64,000 bases of DNA, from contig JAHHHN010000003.1 in NCBI GenBank assembly GCA_019359325.1, positions 418,005-482,004 of the forward strand. Direction: 5' to 3'. Of this stretch, positions 37,154-45,789 are shown piece after piece (the first letter of the stretch is position 1; each line of letters starts with the position of its first letter). The notes below the pieces were generated by a model. That model had not been told where the DNA came from and searched no databases. It saw only the letters and a list, made by a program, of their open reading frames with translations. The position numbers were made by a program, and so were the translations under genes. Source of the DNA: Mojavia pulchra JT2-VF2 (lineage in GTDB: Bacteria; Cyanobacteriota; Cyanobacteriia; Cyanobacteriales; Nostocaceae).

Positions 37154-38629
37154 TTAGGACAAAAAGAGTGTTAAATCTAAATGATTTTCAATTTCAATAG
37201 CGAGAGAATCCAATGTATGTTCTCGCTGTTCTCGGTAGTTGGCAACACCCGTAGGCAAAGATTTCAAACCCCGCTGTTGACGCAGGCGATTTAACCAAGC
37301 GCGTCGCCAAGGGCCATTGTCAAAAATTCCGTGGAGATAAGTACCCCAAACCGATTGACAACTATCTACTAACCCTAAATTAACATCGTCAAATAGGGGT
37401 TGGTAGGCTTGGCTATCTCCTTGCTGCTCAATACGCGATCGCCCCTGATGGATTTCAAACCCATTAACTGGTAGCCCCATTTGCGGATAATTCGAGCTAA
37501 CTTGGCGCTGGCGGGCAATTTTTTGCCCTGTGATTACTGTTCTTATAGGTAATAAATTTAGTCCTTGATATCTGCCAGCTTGTCCCTCTATTCCCTCTGG
37601 ATCGGCTATCATCTGACCCAAGATTTGGTAGCCACCGCAGATGCCTAAAACTGTTCCACCAGAAGCGGCATAGTTTTGTATTGCTTCTGCCATACCGCTT
37701 TTTTGGAGCATGATCAAGTCAGCAATTGTCGTTTTAGTCCCTGGAATAATTACTGCATCAGGATGACCTAAATCTTGCTTGGGACTCAGGTATTTCACTG
37801 ATACTGTGGGTTCTGATTCTAGCGGATCAAAGTCGGTAAAGTTAGCAATTCTTGGTAAGCGGATAACAGCAATGTCGAGATCGGCTTGGCTTTTGTGCGA
37901 TTTACGTTCCAACAGATCGAGGGAGTCTTCTGCTGGTAACATATGTTCTAAATAGGGAATAACACCAATAACTGGGATACCAGTACGTTCTTCTAACCAT
38001 TTTATCCCCGGATCTAAGAGTGATCGCTGTCCGCGAAATTTGTTAATTACTATACCTTTAATCAGGTCTCGTTCATCTTGGTCTAATAACTCTAGAGTGC
38101 CGATCACATGGGCAAAAGCACCACCCCGGTCAATATCAACTACTAATATTGTGGGTGCATTCAAGTATTTTGCTACCCGCATATTAGTCAAGTCGCGGTG
38201 CTTGAGGTTAATTTCCGCCGGACTACCAGCACCTTCGCAAACCAACAAGTCAAATTCTGTCCCTAAATGCTGTAGGGATTCTTCAATTGTCCGCCAACCA
38301 AGTTCAAAATATTGCTCGTAGTAATCTATAGCGCTGACTTTACCTACAGATCTACCTTTAATAATTACTTGGGAAGTCATGTCCCCTTGGGGTTTAAGTA
38401 AAATAGGATTCATTTCTACCCAAGGAACAACTCCCGCCGCCCAAGCTTGTACAGCTTGGGCATAACCAATTTCTCCACCACTGGCTGTTACATAAGCATT
38501 TAAAGCCATATTTTGACCTTTAAAGGGAGCCACTCGCCAGCCACGCCGCGACAGAATGCGACAAATAGCTGTAGTTAAGAGTGATTTCCCTGCGTGGGAT
38601 GTTGTCCCCACAACCATAATTGATTTCAT
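37154..38629 (-). CDS. cobQ: Cobyric acid synthase
   Basis: 491 residues. N-terminal P-loop dethiobiotin-synthetase-like domain (MVVGTTSHAGKSLLTTAICRIL, FKGQNMALNAYVT) and C-terminal class I glutamine amidotransferase domain with the nucleophile Cys in VLGICGGYQILG and catalytic His in TYLHGIFDN. It amidates adenosyl-cobyrinic acid a,c-diamide at four side chains, using glutamine and ATP, in cobalamin synthesis. It precedes the ferredoxin gene. No cobalamin riboswitch was recognised in the 288-bp leader. Confidence 0.95.
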   Translation of the reverse strand: MKSIMVVGTTSHAGKSLLTTAICRILSRRGWRVAPFKGQNMALNAYVTASGGEIGYAQAVQAWAAGVVPWVEMNPILLKPQGDMTSQVIIKGRSVGKVSAIDYYEQYFELGWRTIEESLQHLGTEFDLLVCEGAGSPAEINLKHRDLTNMRVAKYLNAPTILVVDIDRGGAFAHVIGTLELLDQDERDLIKGIVINKFRGQRSLLDPGIKWLEERTGIPVIGVIPYLEHMLPAEDSLDLLERKSHKSQADLDIAVIRLPRIANFTDFDPLESEPTVSVKYLSPKQDLGHPDAVIIPGTKTTIADLIMLQKSGMAEAIQNYAASGGTVLGICGGYQILGQMIADPEGIEGQAGRYQGLNLLPIRTVITGQKIARQRQVSSNYPQMGLPVNGFEIHQGRSRIEQQGDSQAYQPLFDDVNLGLVDSCQSVWGTYLHGIFDNGPWRRAWLNRLRQQRGLKSLPTGVANYREQREHTLDSLAIEIENHLDLTLFLS

Positions 38630-38715
38630 AGATCACTATTATTTTTTAAGATTAGAAGCAAATTTAAAGGGGAAACGGCAATATAGCAACTTGTTTGTCA
38701 ACAGTTAACAAGCCA

Positions 38716-38775
38716 GGGCAGAGGCATACAGCCCTAGACTCAGAGGATACCATAGCACCTCTGCCATCCTCTGTT
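38716..38775. other. Inverted repeat upstream of cobQ
   Basis: GGCAGAGG and CCTCTGCC lie about 35 nt apart and enclose CAGAGGATACCATAG, so several alternative hairpins can form. It may be a structured leader or a dispersed palindrome; it does not match the cobalamin riboswitch core words I looked for. Confidence 0.4.
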
Positions 38776-38917
38776 AACCCATATTTGCTCTGTACTTCCC
38801 ATCAACACCGTTTACATTGAGTTAGATGGTTATGATCAAGACTTGATAAATGGTGTCGATGCTTACGTATATATTGTTCCCTTTTACTTCCTAATCCTAA
38901 CTTCTTGGTTTTTCATT

Positions 38918-39322
38918 CTAAAACGGCAGTCTTAACCAACGAGTCACAAAATTATATATGCGATCACCCCATGAGGGATGACGCCAATTTTTTCCTTGGT
39001 ATTGTTCTGCTAACTGCTGACCTAAAGGAGTCAGACGAAAACTATCAGTAATTCCTTGTCCATCAACTTCTCGCCGCAGTACGCCTACTTGAATGAGCCA
39101 AGACAAAGCGTTATCACAAGCCAATTCTGACAAAGGACGCTTGGTATAGCCATGCTGGATACCATTATCTTGGGCGATCGTACTTAATGGCACACTTTGG
39201 TGACGCATGGCTGCTAATAAACCAGGATTGAAGGGAGAACACACTAGCGATCGCTCAGCTCGTTCTACAGTGCTTTGAGGATAGGAAAATGTTTTGGGGT
39301 TTTGGTAATTAACGCTAGGCAT
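38918..39322 (-). CDS. Conserved cyanobacterial protein, unknown
   Basis: 134 residues. The middle looks like a winged-helix fold (LSTIAQDNGIQHGYTKRPLSELACDNALSWLIQVGVLRRE with FRLTPLGQQLAEQY), i.e. possible DNA binding. It may belong to the family named after Npun_F0494, from memory only. Single gene, convergent with nothing close. ATG 39322. Confidence 0.7.
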   Translation of the reverse strand: MPSVNYQNPKTFSYPQSTVERAERSLVCSPFNPGLLAAMRHQSVPLSTIAQDNGIQHGYTKRPLSELACDNALSWLIQVGVLRREVDGQGITDSFRLTPLGQQLAEQYQGKNWRHPSWGDRIYNFVTRWLRLPF

Positions 39323-39496
39323 ATTGAATTGCAGTAATTTTTTTCATAATTAACAATCAGGCAGTAGTTCAAGGGCTGCTATGCTAAAGCATATTTTTGA
39401 GAATGTTTGTTTTGTTTCTTAGATAATTCATTTAAACATTGTAAATTATTGTAAAATTTCAAATGCCCCAACAATCTCAAACAGGAAAGGTTCATT

Positions 39497-39934
39497 ATGC
39501 CTCTAGCAGTTGGTACGGATGCACCTGCGTTTACCACCAAAGATACTAACGGCAATACTGTCTCATTATCTGATTTTGCAGGTAAGACAGTAGTTTTATA
39601 TTTTTACCCCAAAGATGACACTCCAGGTTGTACCAAACAAGCCTGTAGCTTCCGGGATGCTCAAGCTGATTATCAAGGTAAAGATGTTGTAGTGCTGGGA
39701 GTGAGTGCAGATGATGAAGCGTCCCATCAGGCATTCACTGCTAAATATAATTTGAATTTTCCTTTACTGGCTGACACCGACAAAAGCCTAATCAAAGCTT
39801 ACGATGTTGATGGCGGTGGTTATGCCAAGCGTGTTACCTACGTCATTGACCCCAACGGTAAAATCATCCACGTTGACGCTAGCGTTAATACAGGTACTCA
39901 TGCTAGTGATGTTTTAACTGCACTAAAGCTGTAG
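39497..39934 (+). CDS. prxQ: Peroxiredoxin Q / BCP
   Basis: 145 residues with peroxidatic Cys45 and resolving Cys50 (TPGCTKQACSFRD), the five-residue spacing of the PrxQ/BCP class, and Arg in YAKRVTYVIDPNGKI. It reduces peroxides using thioredoxin. ATG 39497 follows GGAAAGG. A long hairpin at 39957-39993 lies after the stop. Confidence 0.94.
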   Translation: MPLAVGTDAPAFTTKDTNGNTVSLSDFAGKTVVLYFYPKDDTPGCTKQACSFRDAQADYQGKDVVVLGVSADDEASHQAFTAKYNLNFPLLADTDKSLIKAYDVDGGGYAKRVTYVIDPNGKIIHVDASVNTGTHASDVLTALKL

Positions 39935-39956
39935 TTGTTTCACCTAATTTTATTTT

Positions 39957-39993
39957 ATGCCTTGTTTCCCCAACAGAGGCGGAAGCAAGGCAT
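39957..39993. terminator. Bidirectional terminator hairpin
   Basis: 13-bp stem ATGCCTTGTTTCC / GGAAGCAAGGCAT with one wobble pair, between the convergent ends of prxQ (39934) and the secreted protein (40003). T-rich sequence (TTTAGTTTTTT) follows on the + strand. Confidence 0.7.
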
Positions 39994-40002
39994 GATGATG
40001 AT

Positions 40003-40407
40003 TTAGTTTTTTGCTGGTTGTGTCTGCCCCAAAGGTATATTTGCTGGAAAAGGAGTGATTGGTAAACTTTGGTTTACCTGCGGTTGTTGGCCTGCATTTT
40101 GAATTGCTTGTTGCTGTCTTTTTCTAAACTCAAGAGCTGCTTCGTCTAATTGTTGGTTCTGTTGTTGAGAGTTCCAGTTGAGAGTCCCAAAATTAGCTCG
40201 GTGAATCAAATCAAACATATTGAAATCTGAGTTACCGCCACGGGAGAACGGATCGACATTATTATTTTGGTTGGAATCCGCGCCAGGAAAGGAATCTACG
40301 GTATTGAGTTGAGCCAAACTCGGTTGAGCCATGAGCAAGGAAGCGCAGCCAATTCCAGCCACGGTAGTAAATGCAAGTTTGGCGATGGGTAGCAATGGTT
40401 TTTTCAT
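40003..40407 (-). CDS. Secreted protein, Gln/Asn-rich, unknown
   Basis: 134 residues. A signal peptide (LAFTTVAGIGCASLLMAQPSLAQ) is followed by a low-complexity mature part rich in Asn, Gln and Pro (NSQQQNQQLDEAALEFRKRQQQ). A Cys in the signal core (IGCASLL) is not a clear lipobox. No function recognised. It lies just downstream of the ABC permease gene by about 45 bp in the same direction. Confidence 0.65.
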   Translation of the reverse strand: MKKPLLPIAKLAFTTVAGIGCASLLMAQPSLAQLNTVDSFPGADSNQNNNVDPFSRGGNSDFNMFDLIHRANFGTLNWNSQQQNQQLDEAALEFRKRQQQAIQNAGQQPQVNQSLPITPFPANIPLGQTQPAKN

Positions 40408-40451
40408 GAGTTTTTACCCTAAATTTTTTACAAAGAAATCATGCTTATATC

Positions 40452-41339
40452 TTAAGCAAGAGTTCGTCTAAGTTGGGGTTGAATACTTAACAAAGCTACT
40501 AAAGCAAAGCCAAATAACACCAGCAATGCTTCGCCAAAGGTAACAGTACCCCAAGGAGCCTGCATCACTACACTAGCTAGTTCCCAATGGCTGTGGAGAT
40601 AGAGATAGCGGATTGGTTCAATAGCGTAGCTAAGAGGGTTCAAGGTGGCTACAACTTGCAACCACTTCGGCATAAAGGATAAAGGTGCTAGGGCGGTGCT
40701 GGCAAACAGCAATGGCAGGTTAGTAACAAAAATTACTGCAATCAGTTCTATGTGTCCAGGTAAGGCAAAAGCCAAGCCCAGAGAAATAGCTGTCACGCCT
40801 AAAGCTAAAAGCAAGACAATTAAGGCGATCGCAGCCAAACCAGTTACATCTGGCAGCCCTGCGCCTAAAAATGCTGCTGCTGCGACAATTACGGCTGCTT
40901 GCAACAAACTTTGGCTGATGATGAAAATAGCTGAAGCAAAGACAATGGAAAACCGCGATGCTAAAGGCGCTACCAGTAACCGATTTAAAAACCCAAACTC
41001 GCGGTCAAACATTACAGGCAACCCAGCATTTAATGCTCCTGCAAAAGCTGTAAAAACAATCACGCCAGCAGCCAAAAACTGACCGTAATTTGTCGTACTG
41101 CCAAATATTCCTTTAGGAGCATTTTGGAACAAAGCACCAAACAGCACCAGCCACATCACCGGCTGGATAATTCCCGCCACCAATGTTGAAGGGCGGCGCT
41201 GTAACTGAATAAACAAGCGACGAGTTAAAGCTAACGTCTCTTGTACTAATTCACCAAAGAAATTAGGAGCAGCATCAGCGTTAACTTGTGGCAGTCTTGC
41301 TGGCTGCCAATTTATATCAGATTTAGGAGTAACACTCAT
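40452..41339 (-). CDS. ABC-2 type exporter permease (DrrB-like)
   Basis: 295 residues with six membrane helices (WLVLFGALFQ, FLAAGVIVFTAFAGALNAG, ALIVLLLALGVTAISLGLAF, FGFALVALL). The LNPLSYAIEPIRYLY segment is typical of DrrB/NodJ exporters. It pairs with the ATPase encoded just upstream. ATG 41339 is chosen; the frame remains open through the heptamer array and would add a repetitive SPIPNPQ tail-like N-terminus, which is not credible. Substrate unknown. Confidence 0.9.
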   Translation of the reverse strand: MSVTPKSDINWQPARLPQVNADAAPNFFGELVQETLALTRRLFIQLQRRPSTLVAGIIQPVMWLVLFGALFQNAPKGIFGSTTNYGQFLAAGVIVFTAFAGALNAGLPVMFDREFGFLNRLLVAPLASRFSIVFASAIFIISQSLLQAAVIVAAAAFLGAGLPDVTGLAAIALIVLLLALGVTAISLGLAFALPGHIELIAVIFVTNLPLLFASTALAPLSFMPKWLQVVATLNPLSYAIEPIRYLYLHSHWELASVVMQAPWGTVTFGEALLVLFGFALVALLSIQPQLRRTLA

Positions 41340-41342
41340 AAT

Positions 41343-41400
41343 GATTGGGGATTGGGGATTGGGGATTGGGGATTGGGGATTGGGGATTGGGGATTGGGGA
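41343..41400. repeat. Heptanucleotide tandem array GATTGGG, 8 copies
   Basis: Eight perfect GATTGGG units immediately upstream of the permease start, within the ATPase-permease pair. Confidence 0.94.
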
Positions 41401-41435
41401 CTGTAATTATTCCTATGCCCCACTCGCTATGCCCC

Positions 41436-42455
41436 TTATCGCATATTCTGCTTTTTCTCAGCTTTAGGATCGCGATTGGCAACTGCTGCTAGTTCTGCGT
41501 CCATCAAGGTTTTACCCGTAGCGGCGAGGTAGACATCATCCAGGCTGGGGCGAGATTGGGCAATACCAAAAATGGGCAAGTCAGCAGCATTCAAGGCTTG
41601 TTGGATGATAATCAGCGCATCATTCTGCGGTGTCACTACCAAGTTGAGCGAATTACCTTGGGCGTTGTTAATAATTACTTCTTGCACCAAAGGTAAAGCT
41701 TGCAGAAGGTGTTTAGCTTTTTCTGCTTCTTCAATAGGGGAAAACTCACGGATTCGCAAAGTAATGCGATCGCCCCCTACTTGATCCTTCAATTGTGAAG
41801 GTGTCCCGGCGGCAATGACAACGCCGCGATCAATAATTGCCACGCGATCGGCCAGTGCGTCAATCTCTTCTAAATAATGGCTGGTAATTACTACTGTGGT
41901 TCCAGAGGCGCGTAATTTTCGTAAGAACTCCCACACCACAAAGCGGCTTTCGATATCAAGCCCAACCGTTGGCTCATCCAATACCAAAACATCGGGTGCA
42001 TGGAGTAATCCAGCAGCCAGATCGAGACGCTTGCGTAAACCGCCAGAGTAGGTTCCTGTCTTTTTATCGGCGTATTCTTGCAAACCCAGTAAATCCAGCA
42101 CCGTCTCAATCCGCTGTTTACCCACTGCGCTTGGGAGGTGATAAAGCGCCGCTTGCAATTGTAGTAGTTCTCGTCCAGTCAGCACCTTATCTAAAGCAAC
42201 TTCCTGCGCCACATAACCTAACCGTTGTCTTGCCACTCTGGGCTTATCTAACACCGAGATCCCAGATACTTCGATTTTGCCAGCATCCGGTGTGGTGAGA
42301 GTACACAAGGCACGTAGAGTAGTAGTTTTACCTGCACCGTTGGGGCCGAGTAAACCAAAAATTTCTCCTGGTTCTACCTCAAAGGAGACATCTTTGACAG
42401 CTTCAACCGTGCCGTAGCGCTTTTGTAGATTTTGAATTAAAACAGCGGGAGCCAT
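41436..42455 (-). CDS. ABC exporter ATP-binding protein (DrrA-like)
   Basis: 339 residues: Walker A GPNGAGKTT, Q-loop LGYVAQEVAL, signature YSGGLRKRLDLAAGLL, Walker B VLVLDEPTVGLD and H-loop VITSHYLEE, followed by the C-terminal extension typical of the DrrA family. It powers export with the permease 96 bp downstream. ATG 42455 is used; the longer frame starts at a TTG (42479). Confidence 0.93.
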   Translation of the reverse strand: MAPAVLIQNLQKRYGTVEAVKDVSFEVEPGEIFGLLGPNGAGKTTTLRALCTLTTPDAGKIEVSGISVLDKPRVARQRLGYVAQEVALDKVLTGRELLQLQAALYHLPSAVGKQRIETVLDLLGLQEYADKKTGTYSGGLRKRLDLAAGLLHAPDVLVLDEPTVGLDIESRFVVWEFLRKLRASGTTVVITSHYLEEIDALADRVAIIDRGVVIAAGTPSQLKDQVGGDRITLRIREFSPIEEAEKAKHLLQALPLVQEVIINNAQGNSLNLVVTPQNDALIIIQQALNAADLPIFGIAQSRPSLDDVYLAATGKTLMDAELAAVANRDPKAEKKQNMR

Positions 42456-42807
42456 GACAGCTAATTCCCAACGATACAAATCTCAACAAAGTCTATCTAT
42501 ATTGTAGTTGAGTAGTGTTAGGTGAAGCGATCGCGTGGATACAACTCCTTTATTAGCAGAAGATAATTTGAAAATGCAGCTACGCCTTTTTTAACCGCTA
42601 CTTTATTCAAAGCGTCACATTTACTGGGGAAAAGGTTAACAGTTATTTTACTAATCTCCTTGTCCCCTTTGTCCCCTTGCCTGCCTACTTACTCATTGCC
42701 ACGATCCCCGTCAGAAGTACAGCCGTATTTTAGGCGACAAATTGCACTCTTAACGTGATATTGGTATTACAGCGGCTCAATCTCTATCTATTCAGTTAAC
42801 AAGCATT
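42456..42807. other. Divergent spacer, 352 bp
   Basis: Promoter region between the ABC exporter and a small gene. One GCGATCGC site; nothing else recognised. Confidence 0.4.
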
Positions 42808-43023
42808 ATGGGTTTTACAGACCTATCGAGCGCAGAGATAGCAGCAGACTACAGTATTCCTGTGGGCAAAGTGTTTTCTCTGTACAACCAACTCTTAATT
42901 GCCTATAAACACCAAAAAACCCATTTGGCTTTAGAGGATGCAACGGCAATTATTTTTCACATATTTTCTGAAATATACCCAAAAGGTACTAGCGACTCGG
43001 TAAGTGATACCGCAGTCACCTAA
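42808..43023 (+). CDS. Small conserved cyanobacterial protein, unknown
   Basis: 71 residues, soluble. LSSAEIAADYSIPVGKVFSLYNQLLIAYKHQ looks like a helix-turn-helix-like helical pair, followed by LALEDATAIIFHIF. Probably a conserved small protein of cyanobacteria; function not recognised. It precedes psbV by 123 bp on the same strand but with heptamer-like repeats between. Confidence 0.65.
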   Translation: MGFTDLSSAEIAADYSIPVGKVFSLYNQLLIAYKHQKTHLALEDATAIIFHIFSEIYPKGTSDSVSDTAVT

Positions 43024-43146
43024 AGGGCTATATCGGGCTGTTACTCATGGCTCATGGCAAAGACAATTAGCCATTAGCAATTAGTACTGTGGAGATTGAG
43101 CATCGCTAACTAGCTGTGTTGAGTGTCAAAATCTTTAAGGGGAAAC

Positions 43147-43638
43147 ATGTTTAGAAGAATAATTGGCGTTGTTGTAGCTACTGTGATGCTGACGTTTCAG
43201 TTGATTGTTGGTAGCGCGACCGCGGTAGAACTGGATGCAGCGACCCGAACAGTACCATTAAATGATCAGGGCGATACAGTTGTACTCAGTTTAAAACAAG
43301 TTAAAGAAGGTAAACGTTTATTTCAATACGCTTGTGCCCAATGCCATGTTGGTGGTGTTACTAAGACTAACCAAAACGTGGGACTTGAACCAGAAGCACT
43401 CGCACTGGCAACACCAAACCGTAACAATATTGAAGGATTGGTGGACTACATGAAGAATCCTACTACCTATGACGGGGAAGAGGAAATTTCCGAATTACAT
43501 CCCAGCACCAAGAGTGCAGATATTTTCACAGAAATGAGAAATCTGACAGACGACGACTTGAAAGCGATCGCTGGTCATATTCTTCTGCAACCCAAAGTTG
43601 TTGGCAACAAGTGGGGAGGTGGCAAAATTTATTACTAA
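43147..43638 (+). CDS. psbV: Photosystem II cytochrome c-550
   Basis: 163 residues. A signal peptide (GVVVATVMLTFQLIVGSATA) targets the thylakoid lumen; the mature protein starts near ELDAATRTVPLN. Heme attachment CAQCH and the second axial His in SELHPS are present, and the C-terminus is KWGGGKIYY. It is an extrinsic subunit that stabilises the oxygen-evolving manganese cluster. ATG 43147 has AAGGGG five bases upstream; an earlier GTG (43123) is less likely. Confidence 0.96.
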   Translation: MFRRIIGVVVATVMLTFQLIVGSATAVELDAATRTVPLNDQGDTVVLSLKQVKEGKRLFQYACAQCHVGGVTKTNQNVGLEPEALALATPNRNNIEGLVDYMKNPTTYDGEEEISELHPSTKSADIFTEMRNLTDDDLKAIAGHILLQPKVVGNKWGGGKIYY

Positions 43639-43650
43639 AGCCACGAATTA

Positions 43651-43678
43651 GTGCTGAGTGCTGAGTGCTGAGTGCTGA
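43651..43678. repeat. Heptanucleotide tandem array GTGCTGA, 4 copies
   Basis: Four GTGCTGA units after psbV. The flanking CTGAGGAGCCACTG recurs at 43737-43751, suggesting a local duplication. Confidence 0.85.
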
Positions 43679-43911
43679 GGAGCCACTGACGGGTACGCAG
43701 GGGTCTCCTCAAGTAGAGCAAGTGGCGTTGCTGAGTGCTGAGGAGCCACTGCGTTGCAGGGCTATCGTGTTGTAACAACTGGCACTACCTAGCAAAGAAA
43801 CTGGAGATTTTTGAATACCCAATTTCTAACGCTCTTCCTTAAAAGCTCAGAACTTAGAACTCGGAACTCAGTACTTTCGGCGATCGTTCACAATACAATC
43901 ACTGGCTGCTG

Positions 43912-44409
43912 ATGCTATATACATTCTTTACTCGTTCGCTGTTCTTAGTTTTTGTAGCTGTCTTAGTGGTCTATAACAGCACTAGCTTACCCGCCCAAGC
44001 TGCCAATATTGATCCTTACATAGCCAGATATTTACATATCACTGAGCCAATTGCTCTCGATATGGATGGGCAAGGTAATATCCGTCTGTTTTCACCGTCA
44101 GAGCTATCTATTGGCAAACAACTTTTTGAAAATAATTGCATTAATTGTCACGTTGGCGGTGCAACTTTGCCAGATCCTCAAGTATCTCTGTCTCTAAAAA
44201 CACTGGCAGGTGCTAAACCTCCACGCGATCGCATTAATGCTCTCGTGGCTTTCATGCGGCAACCCATGACCTATGACGGTAGTCAAGAAACTTATTGGTG
44301 CCGTCAGTTGTCCCCCAATTTTCTCTCGCAACAGCAGGTAGAAAGTTTAGCTGCTTTCGTTCTCACCGCAGCACAAAAGGCTCCTGGTTGGGGCACCGAA
44401 AACTTTTGA
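43912..44409 (+). CDS. psbV2: Cytochrome c-550-like protein PsbV2
   Basis: 165 residues. Signal peptide (LFLVFVAVLVVYNSTSLPAQA), then a c-type cytochrome with CINCH and the PsbV-like segments HVGGATLPDPQVSLSL and MRQPMTYDGSQE. Where PsbV has the axial His (SELHPS), this protein reads YWCRQL, so a Cys is the likely sixth ligand, as I recall for Thermosynechococcus PsbV2. C-terminus APGWGTENF. Lumenal; its role is unclear and it can partly replace PsbV in some strains. Third-to-last of the psbV - psbV2 - petE cluster, own leader of 273 bp. Confidence 0.9.
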   Translation: MLYTFFTRSLFLVFVAVLVVYNSTSLPAQAANIDPYIARYLHITEPIALDMDGQGNIRLFSPSELSIGKQLFENNCINCHVGGATLPDPQVSLSLKTLAGAKPPRDRINALVAFMRQPMTYDGSQETYWCRQLSPNFLSQQQVESLAAFVLTAAQKAPGWGTENF

Positions 44410-44633
44410 AAAGTTAAAGAACCTTCTTAAAAGAAAAATAATATTTTTTCTTTTACCTTTTAGTTTATACTTACACTTTTTACTTTTATCCTATAGCTGA
44501 TTGCATAAACTTCTGCTATTGATTTCTGGTAATTCTAAAAAAAAAATTCTATCTACGACAGTTTGTCATATTTAGCGTTGATTTTATTTAAAATAAGAAA
44601 AGGAAAATAAAAACTATTTGTTAGGAGAAAGCC

Positions 44634-45050
44634 ATGAAATTGATTGCGGCAAGCTGGCGTCGCTTTAGCTTAACTGTCTTGACAATTCTTTTAGTTGTTA
44701 GCAGCTTCGCTGTTTTTACTCCCAGTGCATCGGCTGATACATATCAGGTGAAACTAGGTAGTGATAAAGGACTACTAGCATTTGAACCCAAAAAGTTAAC
44801 GGTTAAACCAGGTGACACAATTGAATGGGTAAACAACAAAGTTCCTCCCCATAACATTGTGTTTGATGCTGCTCTCAATCCTGCTAAGAGTGCTGATTTA
44901 GCTAAATCTCTGTCTCATAAGCAGTTGTTGATGAGTCCTGGTCAAACCCAAAAAACTACAATTCCCGCAGATGCGCCTGCTGGTGAATACACCTTCTACT
45001 GCGAACCCCACCGTGGCGCTGGCATGGTTGGCAAAATCACTGTCGAATAG
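44634..45050 (+). CDS. petE: Plastocyanin
   Basis: 138 residues: signal peptide of 34 ([14 protein letters not shown]) and a mature part of 104 starting [12 protein letters not shown]. Copper ligands are His in PPHNIVFD, Cys and His in FYCEPHRG and Met in GAGMVG. It carries electrons from cytochrome b6f to photosystem I in the lumen. TAGGAGAAAGCC precedes ATG 44634. Copper would be supplied through CtaA (24.8 kb). The 224-bp leader probably holds a copper-dependent promoter; no site is identified. Confidence 0.97.
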   Translation: MKLIAASWRRFSLTVLTILLVVSSFAVFTPSASADTYQVKLGSDKGLLAFEPKKLTVKPGDTIEWVNNKVPPHNIVFDAALNPAKSADLAKSLSHKQLLMSPGQTQKTTIPADAPAGEYTFYCEPHRGAGMVGKITVE

Positions 45051-45155
45051 TTAGAAACAGCATTTTTGACTTTAGATGATTTTCCTTGCTACTGAGTAAA
45101 AATCGCACATAGCAACACGCCATACCCCTGTAGTGGTTCACACTAGGGAGCAACG

Positions 45156-45229
45156 GCGGTGACGATTCCTATCCCTGCCTTAAATTCTGATCGCCACGTG
45201 GTAACGGAAGGGATGAACTCGTCACCGCT
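45156..45229. repeat. Long imperfect inverted repeat
   Basis: Arms of about 21 bp, GCGGTGACGATTCC-type on the left and its complement GAACTCGTCACCGCT on the right, enclose a 32-bp loop with the palindrome CCACGTGG. Could be a decayed mobile element end or a cruciform. Confidence 0.6.
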
Positions 45230-45464
45230 GATTTTACTTAACTTTGCCTACATCGAAAACTTTGCCGTTGTGAGTGATGACGGCATAGAGTTTTGATTTT
45301 CAAAAAATCGGCGGCCTATCCCTTGAAAGCATGGGATGAATTAACTTCCAACCTAGTACCGCAAGGCGGAATTCAAAATTTGCTCATTCAAAATGTATAC
45401 AGCGTAAGCGTTTCCTTAATTTGGAATGGGTGGTTTATTTACGCCGCAGTGTACTAGTTTTTAG

Positions 45465-45734
45465 ATACTCAAAGAAAAACTCCATAAGGGCAAAACGGTA
45501 GTTATTCCGCCTAAACGCAACCGTATTGTTTCTCGTGAGTATGACAAAGACTTATACAAAGCACGACATCTGATTGAGAATTTCTTTGCCCAACTCAAGC
45601 AATATCGAGCGATTGCCTTTGGCACTGCGCTTCGCGCAATCGCAACACGTTATGATCTCAGCGGGCAAGGAACTTTCTGGGCGCAATTTATCTTGCTGCT
45701 GCCGTTATCTGGCTTAATTGATGACACGCCCTAG
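45465..45734 (+). pseudogene. IS5-type transposase relic (C-terminal fragment)
   Basis: An open stretch of 89 codons without its own start encodes VVIPPKRNR, YKARHLIENFFAQLKQYRAIA and TRYDLSG...ILLLPLSGLID, the C-terminal end of IS5-family DDE transposases; the Glu in IENFF is the catalytic Glu. The N-terminal two-thirds are missing. Between RAIA and TRYD a palindromic 27-bp repeat has inserted in frame, giving FGTALRAIA. No terminal inverted repeats identified. Inactive remnant. Confidence 0.82.
45609..45643. repeat. Small dispersed palindromic repeat inside the transposase relic
   Basis: 35 bp: GCGATTGC, CTTTGGCACTGCGCTTCGC, GCAATCGC. It differs from the copy at 2453-2487 at only four positions. 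Removing 27 bp restores GCGATCGC and the expected RAIATRYD of IS5 transposases. Confidence 0.88.
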
Positions 45735-45789
45735 AACGCACCTTCTCTTCTAGATTAAGTTTGCACTTTAATTTGATTCACGTTCGCTA

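Noticed and set aside
38630..38917. Cobalamin riboswitch upstream of cobQ
   Set aside because: A hairpin-rich stretch exists, but the conserved core words of the riboswitch were not found.
41340..41423. N-terminal extension of the ABC permease with SPIPNPQ repeats
   Set aside because: It is only translation of the GATTGGG heptamer array; ATG 41339 gives a normal family N-terminus.
45465..45734. Functional transposase gene
   Set aside because: Only the C-terminal 89 codons remain, without start or the first catalytic Asp residues.
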